Shown here: one piece after another, positions 1 through 7,887 of the stretch
How positions within the stretch are numbered: the first letter of the stretch is position 1
Layout of the letters: the number at the start of each line of letters is the position of its first letter
Source: Acinetobacter haemolyticus CIP 64.3 = MTCC 9819
Lineage (GTDB): Bacteria > Pseudomonadota > Gammaproteobacteria > Pseudomonadales > Moraxellaceae
Direction: 5' to 3'
Length of the DNA stretch: 64,000 nucleotides
NCBI RefSeq assembly: GCF_000369065.1
Contig: NZ_KB849801.1
Location: forward strand, 178,637 to 242,636
The notes under the pieces: generated by a model
What the model was told of the DNA's origin: nothing
Database searches by the model: none
The model's input: only the letters and a program-made list of their open reading frames with translations
Translations under genes and position numbers: made by a program

Positions 1-719
1 TGGTCTTGACGCCGATTATTGGGATTTTATTTAAACGATTTACTGAGACTAAAGATGCAATCTCGTTAGATAATGTAAGTGTCGCTGACGGTTTAAGTGG
101 CAGTGTTTTAATGATCGGTTTCGGGCGTTTTGGGCAAGTAACCAGTCAGTTGTTATTGGCTCGCGGTGTAGATGTAACAATCATCGATAATGATATCGAT
201 ATGATTCAAAATGCAGAAAGATTTGGTTTTAAAATCTATTATGGTGATGGTGCGCGTTTAGATATTTTGCATGCATCAGGTGCTGCAACAGCACAAGCGA
301 TCGTAGTTTGTGTTGATAGTAAGGAAACAACCAATAAGATCGTCGAACTGGTAGGACATGAGTTTCCGTTAGCAAAGTTACTTGTACGCTCTTATGACAG
401 AGAACATTCACTCTATTTAGTGAAGCACAAAGTTGATTATATGATTCGTGAAACTTTTGAATCTGCAATTAAATTTGGTGGCGTGATCTTAAAGGAGCTT
501 GGTGTTGACCAAGAGGAAGTAAGACGTATTGCTCATGAAATTCGTGAACGAGATGAGGAACGCTTTGAGACAGAAATAGCAGCTGATGATGTTTATGCTG
601 GGGTAGGATTCCAATATTCACATAATCAGCCACGTCCAACAGCTCCGTTGATTCAGCCACAACAAGCAGGGCGGATTTTAAATGACGATGAAGCACATAA
701 AAATTTAGACAATAAATAA
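1..719 (+). CDS. Kef-type K+/H+ antiporter, C-terminal RCK domain (5' partial)
   Basis: The frame is open through the window edge, so this is only the C-terminal part of a longer gene. The first possible start (TTG at 6) is most likely an internal leucine. What remains is the end of the last membrane segment and then a cytosolic RCK/TrkA-N Rossmann domain. This has the nucleotide-binding glycine motif GFGRFG near residue 38 of the visible part and the RETFE motif typical of KefB/KefC-like CPA2 antiporters. Such proteins export potassium in exchange for protons and are gated by ligands on the RCK domain, glutathione adducts in E. coli. The charged 70-residue tail is poorly conserved in the family. 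The CPA2 transport domain lies outside the window, so the subfamily cannot be fixed. Confidence 0.85.
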   Translation, partial: VLTPIIGILFKRFTETKDAISLDNVSVADGLSGSVLMIGFGRFGQVTSQLLLARGVDVTIIDNDIDMIQNAERFGFKIYYGDGARLDILHASGAATAQAIVVCVDSKETTNKIVELVGHEFPLAKLLVRSYDREHSLYLVKHKVDYMIRETFESAIKFGGVILKELGVDQEEVRRIAHEIRERDEERFETEIAADDVYAGVGFQYSHNQPRPTAPLIQPQQAGRILNDDEAHKNLDNK

Positions 720-748
720 TGCCCAAAGTTTATTGTATTGTGATGGAT

Positions 749-780
749 AAGCCTTAAGTTTTGACTTAAGGCTTATTTTT
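749..780 (+). terminator. Rho-independent terminator of the Kef-like gene
   Basis: Perfect 10-bp inverted repeat AAGCCTTAAG / CTTAAGGCTT with a 6-nt loop, followed by TATTTTT on the plus strand. The 3' arm overlaps the stop codon of the convergent benE-like gene, so the hairpin may serve both directions. The T-tract is only on the plus side. Confidence 0.75.
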
Positions 781-1938
781 AAATTTGAAGATAATTAAAA
801 CAACGATTCCAAGGATTAATCCCCAAAATGCAGAACCAACCCCTAAAAATTGCACACCAGACGCGCTACATAAGAACGTAAGTAATGCTGCTTCGCGTTC
901 TTCTACATTGGCAAAAGCAACAGCAATGTTATGGCTAATCGTTGCAAAAAGGGCGATGCCTGCAAGCGCAACGATGAAAATTTGTGGGAATGACATCAGT
1001 AAACTAACTAATGTTGCCGCAAACAGCCCCATCAAAATATAAAATAAACCACAACTAATGCCTGCGATATAACGCTTACTTGGGTCAGGATGCACTTGGT
1101 CATCCAAGCTTACTGCGGCACTGATCGCTGCCAAATTTACTGAGAAACAGCCAAATGGCGCAAAAAAAGTATGTGCGATACCTGTCCAGCCTACAAGTTG
1201 ATTGACGTGAGGATGATAACCATAGCTTTTAATCATCGCGATACCGGGTAGGTTTTGCGAAGTCATATTGATCACAAATAAAGGTAAAGCCAAGCCCAAG
1301 ATCGCAGACCAAGAAAATGAAGGCTGCATCCACACCGGCTGTGTCAATGACCAAGTGATCGGTGCGAGTTGAAAACTAATAAATAGTGGACAAATCGCAG
1401 CACCCAAAATGACTGTCAGCACAATACTATAGCGCGGAAATAAACGTTTTGAGAGTAAGTAAATCGCTAACATGCTGAGAATAAAACCTAGATGAGTTTC
1501 TAAGCTACTAAAGATTTGTATACCGAATTTTAAGAGGATTCCTGCAAGCATGGCACAGGTTAGGCTGGCTGGTATATGAGCCAATAATCTTTGAAAAACA
1601 CCAGAAAAACCAACAACCGCAATCGCAATTCCGCAGATGACAAATGCACCAATGGCTTCATAGAGATCATAATGTCCTGTAGATGCAATAATTAAGGCAA
1701 TACCGGGCGTTGACCAAGCTGTAGCAACAGGATATTTATATTTCCAAGATAATAATAAACCTGAAAGTCCGATCGCTAACCCTAATGCCCAAAACCACGA
1801 ACTAATTTGTGCAGTATTTGCACCGAGGGATTGTGCCCCTTGAATCACCAATACTGCTGAAACACTAATACCAATCAGAAATGTGATAAAGCCAGCGAAT
1901 ACAGCAGGAATCGAAAAATCTTGGATCAGGCGTTGCAT
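766..1938 (-). CDS. benE: BenE family benzoate/H+ symporter-like permease
   Basis: 390 residues, almost entirely hydrophobic, with about 11-12 predicted membrane segments. The N-terminal stretch (SIPAVFAGFITFLIGISVSA) and the later WSTPGIALI segment are characteristic of the BenE/YdcO family, whose founding member in A. baylyi imports benzoate. There are no ben or cat catabolic genes next to it, so the actual substrate is uncertain and the symbol denotes family only. It is transcribed alone, and its stop codon lies inside the terminator of the convergent Kef-like gene. Confidence 0.8.
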   Translation of the reverse strand: MQRLIQDFSIPAVFAGFITFLIGISVSAVLVIQGAQSLGANTAQISSWFWALGLAIGLSGLLLSWKYKYPVATAWSTPGIALIIASTGHYDLYEAIGAFVICGIAIAVVGFSGVFQRLLAHIPASLTCAMLAGILLKFGIQIFSSLETHLGFILSMLAIYLLSKRLFPRYSIVLTVILGAAICPLFISFQLAPITWSLTQPVWMQPSFSWSAILGLALPLFVINMTSQNLPGIAMIKSYGYHPHVNQLVGWTGIAHTFFAPFGCFSVNLAAISAAVSLDDQVHPDPSKRYIAGISCGLFYILMGLFAATLVSLLMSFPQIFIVALAGIALFATISHNIAVAFANVEEREAALLTFLCSASGVQFLGVGSAFWGLILGIVVLIIFKFKNKP

Positions 1939-2112
1939 CTATATATATCTATTATTGATTAAAAAATTTATTGAAAAGTATACCGTTTATACAGCATAAA
2001 ACGTAGTTCAAAGATGATTGAATAAATTGATCATTTGATTCAAAAAGATGGAGATGGAACATGACCTGAGGTCACAGTCCACCTTAAAAATAAAAAACAC
2101 GTCTAGGTCTAA

Positions 2113-2760
2113 TTAAATCGTCGAAGTTGCAAGTCTTAAACCAAATCCAAAAAATAAAATACCGACTAAAAATACGCCACTTGCAGCCAGTTTATAGTTA
2201 TGTCTAAAGAAGCCAGCTAATTTCACGCCCGAAAAAATAAGTGCGGTTAGATAACTAAAACTGATGATTTGTAGAACCAATGCCAATACCAAGAAACTGA
2301 TCATTGGGTAGGAATAACTTGGCTCAACAAATTGCACAAAGAATGATAAGAAAAATAAAATTGCTTTTGGATTCAATAAACTAATGCCAAGTGCTGTCCG
2401 GTAAGGGTGAACTTTATCTAATCGAGGTAAATCGGCCAACTCTGTATGATGAGGTGGCTTTTTCCATGTTTGATAGCCACTTTGGAGTAGTTTAAAACCT
2501 AAGTAAGCAAGATAGCAGGCCCCAGTTAATTTAAGAATAACAAACAAAATGGGAAAGGCTTTTAATAGCGATGCCGCGCCTAATACAGTACAAACGATTA
2601 AGATAAAATCGCCAGTAAATACACCACAAGCGGCAGCATAACCAGTACGTATACCATAGCGTGAGGCTACAGACATGACATAGATGGAGTTAGGGCCGGG
2701 TAATAAAATGATTAAGATCGTACCGATAATATAAGTAGTTAAATCTGTGATACCAAACAC
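2113..2760 (-). CDS. leuE: LysE/RhtB family amino-acid exporter, LeuE-like
   Basis: About six membrane segments, with the LysE-family signature LLPGPNSIYVMSVASRYGI near residue 20 and the NPKAILFFLSFF motif in the middle. The spacing and the sequence of both halves match E. coli LeuE (YeaS), a leucine exporter of 212 residues. The frame could begin at GTG 2790. That start lies within an apparent terminator-like dyad behind tal and would add ten residues with no counterpart in LeuE. GTG at 2760, giving 215 residues, fits the family better. Substrate specificity is inferred from similarity only. Confidence 0.75.
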   Translation of the reverse strand: MFGITDLTTYIIGTILIILLPGPNSIYVMSVASRYGIRTGYAAACGVFTGDFILIVCTVLGAASLLKAFPILFVILKLTGACYLAYLGFKLLQSGYQTWKKPPHHTELADLPRLDKVHPYRTALGISLLNPKAILFFLSFFVQFVEPSYSYPMISFLVLALVLQIISFSYLTALIFSGVKLAGFFRHNYKLAASGVFLVGILFFGFGLRLATSTI

Positions 2761-2775
2761 GATGAACTCAATAAA

Positions 2776-2813
2776 AAAACCGACCCTCACTAATATAGCA
2801 AAAATCGGTTTTT
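2776..2813 (-). terminator. Probable terminator of tal
   Basis: Read on the minus strand just after tal: AAAAACCGA, a loop of about 20 nt, then TCGGTTTTTTATT. The arms are complementary and end in a T-run. The long loop lowers confidence. The element also covers the upstream GTG codon that could be read as the leuE start. Confidence 0.45.
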
Positions 2814-2834
2814 AATAGGTGAAAAATCAGCTAA

Positions 2835-3824
2835 TTATGGACTGATTTCAGCATCAACACCAAAAGACTGACGAAGTAACAAACTTAATTGATTTCGAGC
2901 TTTGATAAAGCCATCAATTCCACCTTGCAACAGTTGGAATGCCATTAAGTCTTGTTCAAGCTCAGCCTTGAAGCTTTCCTTAGTTTGTTCAGAGCGCTCA
3001 ATTTTTTCAGCCTGTTGCGCTGCTTCTACAGTCAGTTGAGCATTAACGTGTTGTTGATCTTGTTCTAATTGTGCCAGTAAATTTGGTGCAATTGTCAGTA
3101 AATCACAACCAGCTAAGCCCAGTACTTGTGCCGTGCTACGGAAGCTTGCTCCCATGACTTGTGTTGGGATACCTTGTTGCTTGTAATAATTATAAATTTT
3201 CTTAACAGAGAGTACGCCTGGATCTTTCTCGATTGGATAAGCATCGACGGCTTCTGCTTTTTTGTACCAATCTAAAATACGTCCAACAAATGGAGAGATA
3301 AGCGTAACGTTTGCATCTGCACAAGCTTGTGCTTGATGTAAACCAAACAATAAAGTGAGATTACATGGAATACCTTCAGCTTCTAAAACTTTAGCAGCTT
3401 GTATCCCTTCCCATGTCGAAGCAATCTTAATGAGAATACGTGATTGTTCGATGCCATAGCTTTGGTATAACTTTGAAAGCTCTCTAGCTTTAGTAATTGT
3501 CGCCTCTGTGTCATAAGAAAGTAAAGCATCAACCTCTGTAGAAACACGACCGTCAATTAATTTTAAAATTTCAACACCAAACTTGACAGTTAAAATATCA
3601 ATCGTACGTTCGATCAGTTCATCAGCTTCATAACCTTCTTTTTTTGCTTGTAAATAAGCATCTTCGATGAGTTCTTTACTTTCTGGTTGTTCAGCTGCTG
3701 CTGTGATTAATGAAGGATTTGTTGTTGCATCAAGCGGACGAAATTTTTTAATTGCTTCAAGGTCACTGCTATCAGCTACAACAGTTGTAAAATTCTTTAA
3801 TTGGTTTAATGCGGTTTGAGTCAT
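2835..3824 (-). CDS. tal: Transaldolase
   Basis: 329 residues, normal for TalA/TalB (about 317). The N-terminal motif DATTNPSLI, the Schiff-base lysine region ILIKIASTWEGI, and the NLTLLFG and SPFVGRILDW motifs are all present. The enzyme moves a dihydroxyacetone unit between sedoheptulose 7-phosphate and glyceraldehyde 3-phosphate in the non-oxidative pentose phosphate pathway, in the cytosol. It is a stand-alone gene; the next gene upstream (aceR) has the same orientation but is more than 100 bp away. Confidence 0.96.
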   Translation of the reverse strand: MTQTALNQLKNFTTVVADSSDLEAIKKFRPLDATTNPSLITAAAEQPESKELIEDAYLQAKKEGYEADELIERTIDILTVKFGVEILKLIDGRVSTEVDALLSYDTEATITKARELSKLYQSYGIEQSRILIKIASTWEGIQAAKVLEAEGIPCNLTLLFGLHQAQACADANVTLISPFVGRILDWYKKAEAVDAYPIEKDPGVLSVKKIYNYYKQQGIPTQVMGASFRSTAQVLGLAGCDLLTIAPNLLAQLEQDQQHVNAQLTVEAAQQAEKIERSEQTKESFKAELEQDLMAFQLLQGGIDGFIKARNQLSLLLRQSFGVDAEISP

Positions 3825-3933
3825 TGATATAACGTTCTTACTTAAACAAATATAGTGGTATTCTCATTTATAACACACAATTCAAGAAAGCAAAGCGTCA
3901 CTTGTGATGACATGTCTTATTGTTGCATGCTTT

Positions 3934-4827
3934 TTAAGGTTTGTTTTTCTGACGTTGATCTCGGATGTACTCAATCAGAAACCTTGCAGCTGCACCAAGT
4001 TCACTTTCTCGACTCCAGACGAGGTCTACAAAATATTCAAATTTTGGTGTGAAATCATAAAGCTTCAAAATTTTTAATTTTTTCTTTAACTCAGGGTTTT
4101 CATTAAACATTTCTAAGGGGAGAACACCCCAGCCCAAATTTCGAACAATCATCATGCACGCTGAATGGTGGTTGTCGGTACGCCAGTAATCTTTAGCAAA
4201 AAGTAATTCAGGTTTAATCCTGTTATCTCGGCTCGCTACTACGATTTGACGGGTTTGAACCATTTGCTCAAAAGATACTTGTTCAAGTTGAGCCAGTGGA
4301 TGAATATTCGAGATAACAGGTACTAATGCTTCTCTTTTAAGTTCAACAAACTGCTCACGACTGTCTAATTGTTCACGTTCAAACATCAAAGCCAATTGCG
4401 CTGACTGATCTAGCAACATGTGTAAAGCATCTTCTTGCGGAGCAGATACGATATTAATCGCGAGACTCGGAAAATTTTGCTCAAGTAGGGTAATGTAGTC
4501 TGTCCAATTGGTATGCAATAGTTCGGATACAACCACAATGTTTAATGTGGACTCTAAGCCTGTACTGAGCGCATGCGCATGTTGTTTCCATTGATTCATT
4601 TCAATGAGCAATTGTTGTGTTTTTTCATACAACACCATTGCTTCAGCAGTAGGAGTTGGTTCACGTCCCACTCGCTCAAATAGGTTGAGATTTAAATCAA
4701 TTTCTAGGTTAGCAATCGACATGCTTACCGCAGAAGGGACTTTGCCCAACTTGCGTGCAGCCGCAGAAAATGAGCCTGTTTCAATAACGGTTTGAAACAT
4801 GATGAGTTGTTCTTGATTAATATTCAT
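3934..4827 (-). CDS. aceR: LysR-type regulator of aceI (AceR-like)
   Basis: 297 residues. Residues 1-60 form the LysR winged helix-turn-helix (FQTVIETGSFSAAARKLGKV) with a linker helix, and residues 90-290 form a periplasmic-binding-protein-like effector domain. It is divergent from aceI with 88 bp between the start codons. This is the arrangement described for AceR, the activator of the aceI chlorhexidine efflux gene in A. baumannii. The assignment rests on this synteny plus the LysR fold. A TTG-G-ATTAAT-CAA dyad in the gap is a plausible binding site. Confidence 0.8.
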   Translation of the reverse strand: MNINQEQLIMFQTVIETGSFSAAARKLGKVPSAVSMSIANLEIDLNLNLFERVGREPTPTAEAMVLYEKTQQLLIEMNQWKQHAHALSTGLESTLNIVVVSELLHTNWTDYITLLEQNFPSLAINIVSAPQEDALHMLLDQSAQLALMFEREQLDSREQFVELKREALVPVISNIHPLAQLEQVSFEQMVQTRQIVVASRDNRIKPELLFAKDYWRTDNHHSACMMIVRNLGWGVLPLEMFNENPELKKKLKILKLYDFTPKFEYFVDLVWSRESELGAAARFLIEYIRDQRQKNKP

Positions 4828-4853
4828 CTGTCAAAAAAACTGAAAGAACCTGA

Positions 4854-4866
4854 TTGGATTAATCAA
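4854..4866. promoter_or_regulatory. Putative LysR box (T-N11-A) between aceR and aceI
   Basis: TTGGATTAATCAA is a 13-bp dyad of the T-N11-A type, midway between the divergent aceR and aceI starts and upstream of an AT-rich TATAAA (4870-4875) that could be the aceI -10. The position fits AceR control of aceI. Assignment is by pattern only. Confidence 0.4.
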
Positions 4867-4915
4867 AATTATAAAAATAAAATGGCAAATATCCAAACAA
4901 GAGAGTGTTATAGAA

Positions 4916-5344
4916 ATGTTGATTTCCAAAAGAAGACTCATTCATGCGATTGTCTATGAAGTGATTTTATTGGTCATCATCGCAATTGCGTTAAGTTTTA
5001 TTTTTGACATGCCGATGGAAGTAACAGGAACATTAGGTGTGTTTATGGCGGTTGTTTCAGTGATTTGGAACATGATTTTTAATAATTATTTTGAGAAAAT
5101 TGAGCATAAATACAATTGGGAAAGAACTGTACCAGTGCGTATTTTGCATGCAGTTGGATTTGAAGGTGGTTTGTTAGTCGCGACAGTTCCAATGATTGCT
5201 TATATGATGAATATGACGATCGTTGAAGCGTTTATTTTGGATATCGGTTTAACCTTATGTATTTTGGTCTATACCTTTATCTTCCAATGGTGTTATGACA
5301 CTGTAGAAAATCGTTTCTTCCCAAATGCAAAATTTGCATCATAA
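4916..5344 (+). CDS. aceI: AceI, PACE-family chlorhexidine/diamine efflux protein
   Basis: 142 residues with four predicted membrane segments arranged as two PACE (bacterial transmembrane pair) repeats. The sequence is close to A. baumannii AceI across its length. The acidic residue Glu15 in the first helix (HAIVYE), known to be essential for proton-coupled transport and substrate binding, is conserved. The conserved WNMIFN and FQWCYD segments are present. AceI exports chlorhexidine and short diamines such as putrescine and cadaverine from the inner membrane. An IS3-family element is inserted about 43 bp after the stop, in its terminator. Confidence 0.95.
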   Translation: MLISKRRLIHAIVYEVILLVIIAIALSFIFDMPMEVTGTLGVFMAVVSVIWNMIFNNYFEKIEHKYNWERTVPVRILHAVGFEGGLLVATVPMIAYMMNMTIVEAFILDIGLTLCILVYTFIFQWCYDTVENRFFPNAKFAS

Positions 5345-5361
5345 TAATGAGATCGTTAGGT

Positions 5362-5387
5362 AGCACTCTTTATCACTTGATGAAGAG
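5362..5387 (+). terminator. 5' part of the aceI terminator, split by an IS element
   Basis: AGCACTCTT (5362-5370), a 12-nt loop and AAGAG (5383-5387) are the 5' arm and the start of the 3' arm of a hairpin. The rest of the 3' arm (TGCT) and its T6 tract lie at 6665-6674, across the IS. Removing the IS and one target copy restores a perfect 9-bp stem with a T-tract. The first IS bases (TG) still allow a 7-bp stem, but no T-run follows. Confidence 0.8.
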
Positions 5388-5429
5388 TGATGTGTGCTGA
5401 ATTAGCAGGAGACTTTCACTTGGGAGATT

Positions 5430-6299
5430 CTAGGCAGCTAACCGATAAAAGTCTTCTGCCATTTGATTTGGTGTCTTAAAATCCAAGCCTTTTTGAATTC
5501 TTCGCTGATTATAAAATAACTCTATATATTTTGTAATATCCGCTTTGGCTTCTTCCCTTGTTTTGTAGTTGCGATGATGGACTAGTTCATTTTTGAGTAT
5601 GCCCCAGAAACTCTCTATCGGTGCATTATCGAAGCAGTCGCCTTTTTTGCTCATTGAACCCTGAAAATCAAATTTCTCAAGTAAGTTTCGATATTCATTA
5701 CTGCAATATTGGCTGCCTCTGTCTGAATGTACAATGAGATCTTTAGCAGGTTTCTGATTGCGAATAGCCATATTCAATGCATCACAAACAAGCTTGGCTG
5801 TCATGCGCTCATTTAAGCTATAGCCAACAACCTGTTTCGTGTAAAGATCTTTGACAGCTGCCAAGTACAACCAGCCCTCAGCCGTCCAAATGTAGGTAAT
5901 GTCACTCGACCACGCAAGATTAGGCTTCGTCATTGAAAACTGTTGCTTGAGTAAATTGTCATAAATAGAACGGTTGTGATCACTGTCCGTGGTTCTTTTG
6001 AAACGCTTATGGCGCTTACAATACAACTGATTTGATTTTTTTATTTGGCGCACAGCATACATACTTATTTTGATACTTTGCGCTTGTAAATGCTTGGTTA
6101 ATCGAACATAGCCATAGCTTTGTTTGGTTTCTTCATGGGCTATTTTGACCAAAATTGTCTGCTGATTTCGCTGAATTGATCTTTTACTCATGCCTCGCTT
6201 TAGCCAATCATAAAAGCGAGAAACGGATACACGAAGTAATCGAGCCATTAAAATAATCGGAAATAAGTGGCTTTGCGATTTCATATAGGCGTACCTCAC
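5430..6299 (-). CDS. IS3-family transposase OrfB (DDE integrase domain)
   Basis: 289 residues. The N-terminal part is an HTH_21-like region. From about residue 125 there is an rve/DDE integrase core with the catalytic acidic residues visible in SSDITYIWT, VHSDRGSQYCS and NAPIESFWGILKNE. The frame opens at a weak GTG that overlaps the end of orfA, in the -1 frame relative to it. The likely active product is therefore an OrfAB fusion made by ribosomal frameshifting (about 387 residues), not OrfB alone. No internal stops or frameshifts are seen. Confidence 0.93.
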   Translation of the reverse strand: MRYAYMKSQSHLFPIILMARLLRVSVSRFYDWLKRGMSKRSIQRNQQTILVKIAHEETKQSYGYVRLTKHLQAQSIKISMYAVRQIKKSNQLYCKRHKRFKRTTDSDHNRSIYDNLLKQQFSMTKPNLAWSSDITYIWTAEGWLYLAAVKDLYTKQVVGYSLNERMTAKLVCDALNMAIRNQKPAKDLIVHSDRGSQYCSNEYRNLLEKFDFQGSMSKKGDCFDNAPIESFWGILKNELVHHRNYKTREEAKADITKYIELFYNQRRIQKGLDFKTPNQMAEDFYRLAA

Positions 6300-6595
6300 T
6301 GACTTTCTTTGGCAAAGTACGCTGCTGCCTTTTTTAAAAATTCACGTTCCATTTCAGCTGTTTTGAGCTGTTGTTTAAGCTTCTTATTTTCTTCGAGTAA
6401 GGCGTTTAGATCGGGCGAATACTGTTTTGTGCCTGCTAAAGTTCCAGCCTTTGCTTTGTTATTCCAGTTCGAAAGGGTTTGCATTGAAATGCCAAGTTGT
6501 CTAGCGGATTCCGATACATTACCTTGGTTCTCTTCAATGGCTTTTATGGCTTCAGCTTTAAATTCTGCGGTGTAAGTCTTCTGTTTCTTGCTCAT
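6296..6595 (-). CDS. IS3-family OrfA (helix-turn-helix protein)
   Basis: 99 residues. An N-terminal HTH_8/homeodomain-like fold (YTAEFKAEAIKAIEENQGNV, then SESARQLGISMQTLSNW) is followed by a leucine-zipper-like coiled coil (LLEENKKLKQQLKTAEMERE). OrfA binds the IS ends, and by itself usually limits transposition. Its last codons contain the TTAAAAAAG slippage site that leads into orfB. Confidence 0.92.
   Translation of the reverse strand: MSKKQKTYTAEFKAEAIKAIEENQGNVSESARQLGISMQTLSNWNNKAKAGTLAGTKQYSPDLNALLEENKKLKQQLKTAEMEREFLKKAAAYFAKESQ
6329..6335 (-). other. Programmed -1 frameshift site (A AAA AAG) in the IS3 element
   Basis: In the orfA frame the codons read TTA AAA AAG, giving the canonical slippery heptamer A-AAA-AAG. 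After a one-base slip back, translation continues from base 6329 without a stop for ten codons to the GTG of orfB at 6299 and through its domain. This is the standard IS3-family way of making the OrfAB transposase. Confidence 0.8.
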
Positions 6596-6806
6596 GGTAA
6601 ACTCCTAATGAGTATGTATAGTTTACCAAGTTAAACCCTCCTGTTTTTTAAGCACACATCAGAGTGCTTTTTTAATACTTAGATTAGTACAACGTGATTA
6701 AAGTTTGATAATTTTAATAAATTCGGTTTAATCAATATTAATTTGTTGCTAATAAATCTATAGAAAATATAAATATTCATTAATAGTACTTGTTTGGGAG
6801 AGTAAA

Positions 6807-7202
6807 ATGCCGAGTGTTCTTATTGAGATAAGACAAAAATATACGTTAGATGTGGAGCTTGGAATTATTGAAGCGGTGCATTCTGCTTTGATAGAGTCAT
6901 TTAAAATTATGCCAAATGATCGGCATATACGTTTAGTCACGCATGAACCACATCATTTTCAGTGTCCACAAGAAAAGGAAAAACCAGAGTTTTTTACACA
7001 CATTACAATTGATTGTTTTGTAGGTCGTACATTAGAAACTAAGCGTTTATTGTATAAAACGATTGTAAATAAATTAGAGCCATTTGGTATACCCAAAGAT
7101 CATACCATGATAATACTTCGAGAAATTCCAACGGATAATTTTGGAATACGGGGTGGTCAAGCTGCCTCTGATATTGATTTAGGGTTTAAAATTGATGTTT
7201 AG
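6807..7202 (+). CDS. Tautomerase-superfamily protein
   Basis: 131 residues, starting Met-Pro, so processing would expose the N-terminal proline that acts as catalytic base in 4-oxalocrotonate tautomerase-like enzymes. The length and the ending (HTMIILREIPTDNFGIRGGQ) fit the longer Tautomerase_2 type with two beta-alpha-beta units in one chain. A GGGAG ribosome-binding site lies about 8 bases before the ATG. The substrate is unknown, and the neighbours give no pathway. Confidence 0.7.
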   Translation: MPSVLIEIRQKYTLDVELGIIEAVHSALIESFKIMPNDRHIRLVTHEPHHFQCPQEKEKPEFFTHITIDCFVGRTLETKRLLYKTIVNKLEPFGIPKDHTMIILREIPTDNFGIRGGQAASDIDLGFKIDV

Positions 7203-7246
7203 GAAGAGTAGGATTTAATGACAATATCAAAATTGAAGATGGATTG

Positions 7247-7750
7247 ATGACATTAAAAGCACTTTTCGTAGAAATTTACTATACTGATTACTCTCAAGAT
7301 CTTACTTTAAGTAAAATCGCAGAATATATAAAAGCACATGAGGTTGTAGAGATAGAGTACTTTGAACTTTTTGATCATGATGCTGACCACAAATCTCTTT
7401 TGTTAGGGTTGATACAAAGAGTAGATGTAAATTTTTCAGTGAATTCAATTGAGGCCGAAATTTTAGCTGCTCATTACTTCTTAAATGTTCTAAAGAAATA
7501 TCAAGTGGGTGAAATACGGCCCTTTGAATTATGTAAAATTTTTAACAATATAGAAGCTGGTTTTATGGGGGCTCCACGTAATCTTGATTCGAAAATTGTA
7601 TATTATCCCTCATGGCTGGGTGATTTATATGATGCTTGTGACTGGTGTGATGAAACATGGACTCATGATAATAGTCCTCATCTTCTTATTGAAGTAGCAA
7701 AGCAAATCCATAACATTAAAAATTGGTTAACGAATCCTGTTTTTAAATAA
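7247..7750 (+). CDS. Hypothetical protein, 167 residues
   Basis: I do not recognise a family. The protein is soluble, acidic and rich in Asp, Glu and His (FELFDHDADH; CDWCDETWTHD), with no signal peptide or membrane segment. A start at ATG 7247 is preferred over the TTG directly before it. It follows the tautomerase gene by 44 bp on the same strand and may be cotranscribed. The two closely spaced cysteines in CDWC and the local acidic patches suggest metal binding, but this is a guess. Confidence 0.6.
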   Translation: MTLKALFVEIYYTDYSQDLTLSKIAEYIKAHEVVEIEYFELFDHDADHKSLLLGLIQRVDVNFSVNSIEAEILAAHYFLNVLKKYQVGEIRPFELCKIFNNIEAGFMGAPRNLDSKIVYYPSWLGDLYDACDWCDETWTHDNSPHLLIEVAKQIHNIKNWLTNPVFK

Positions 7751-7887
7751 TTGTGACTTTGATAGCAATTCTATTTGATCTACTGAATAGATAACTTTGC
7801 ATTAAGGATAAGCCAAAAAATTCCTATTCGTAAAAAACATCATGCTAAAATAAGTCACTTGTCATTATAAATTGCACGACTTTCTCT

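Larger units (their letters stand above)
5388..6661 (-). mobile_element. IS3-family insertion sequence, complete (1274 bp)
   Basis: The ends are imperfect inverted repeats starting TGATGTGTGCT (left 5388, right end 6661), with further matching blocks CAGGAG and ACTTGG. A 3-bp direct repeat GAG flanks it (5385-5387 and 6662-6664), which supports a simple transposition. It carries overlapping orfA and orfB on the minus strand with an A6G slippage site. Both frames and both ends are intact, so the copy looks potentially active. I cannot assign an ISfinder name or subgroup from memory. Confidence 0.92.

Noticed and set aside
3855..4052. Open frame on the plus strand over the tal-aceR gap and the aceR 3' end
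   Set aside because: It overlaps aceR on the other strand and encodes no recognisable protein; composition follows the aceR codons.
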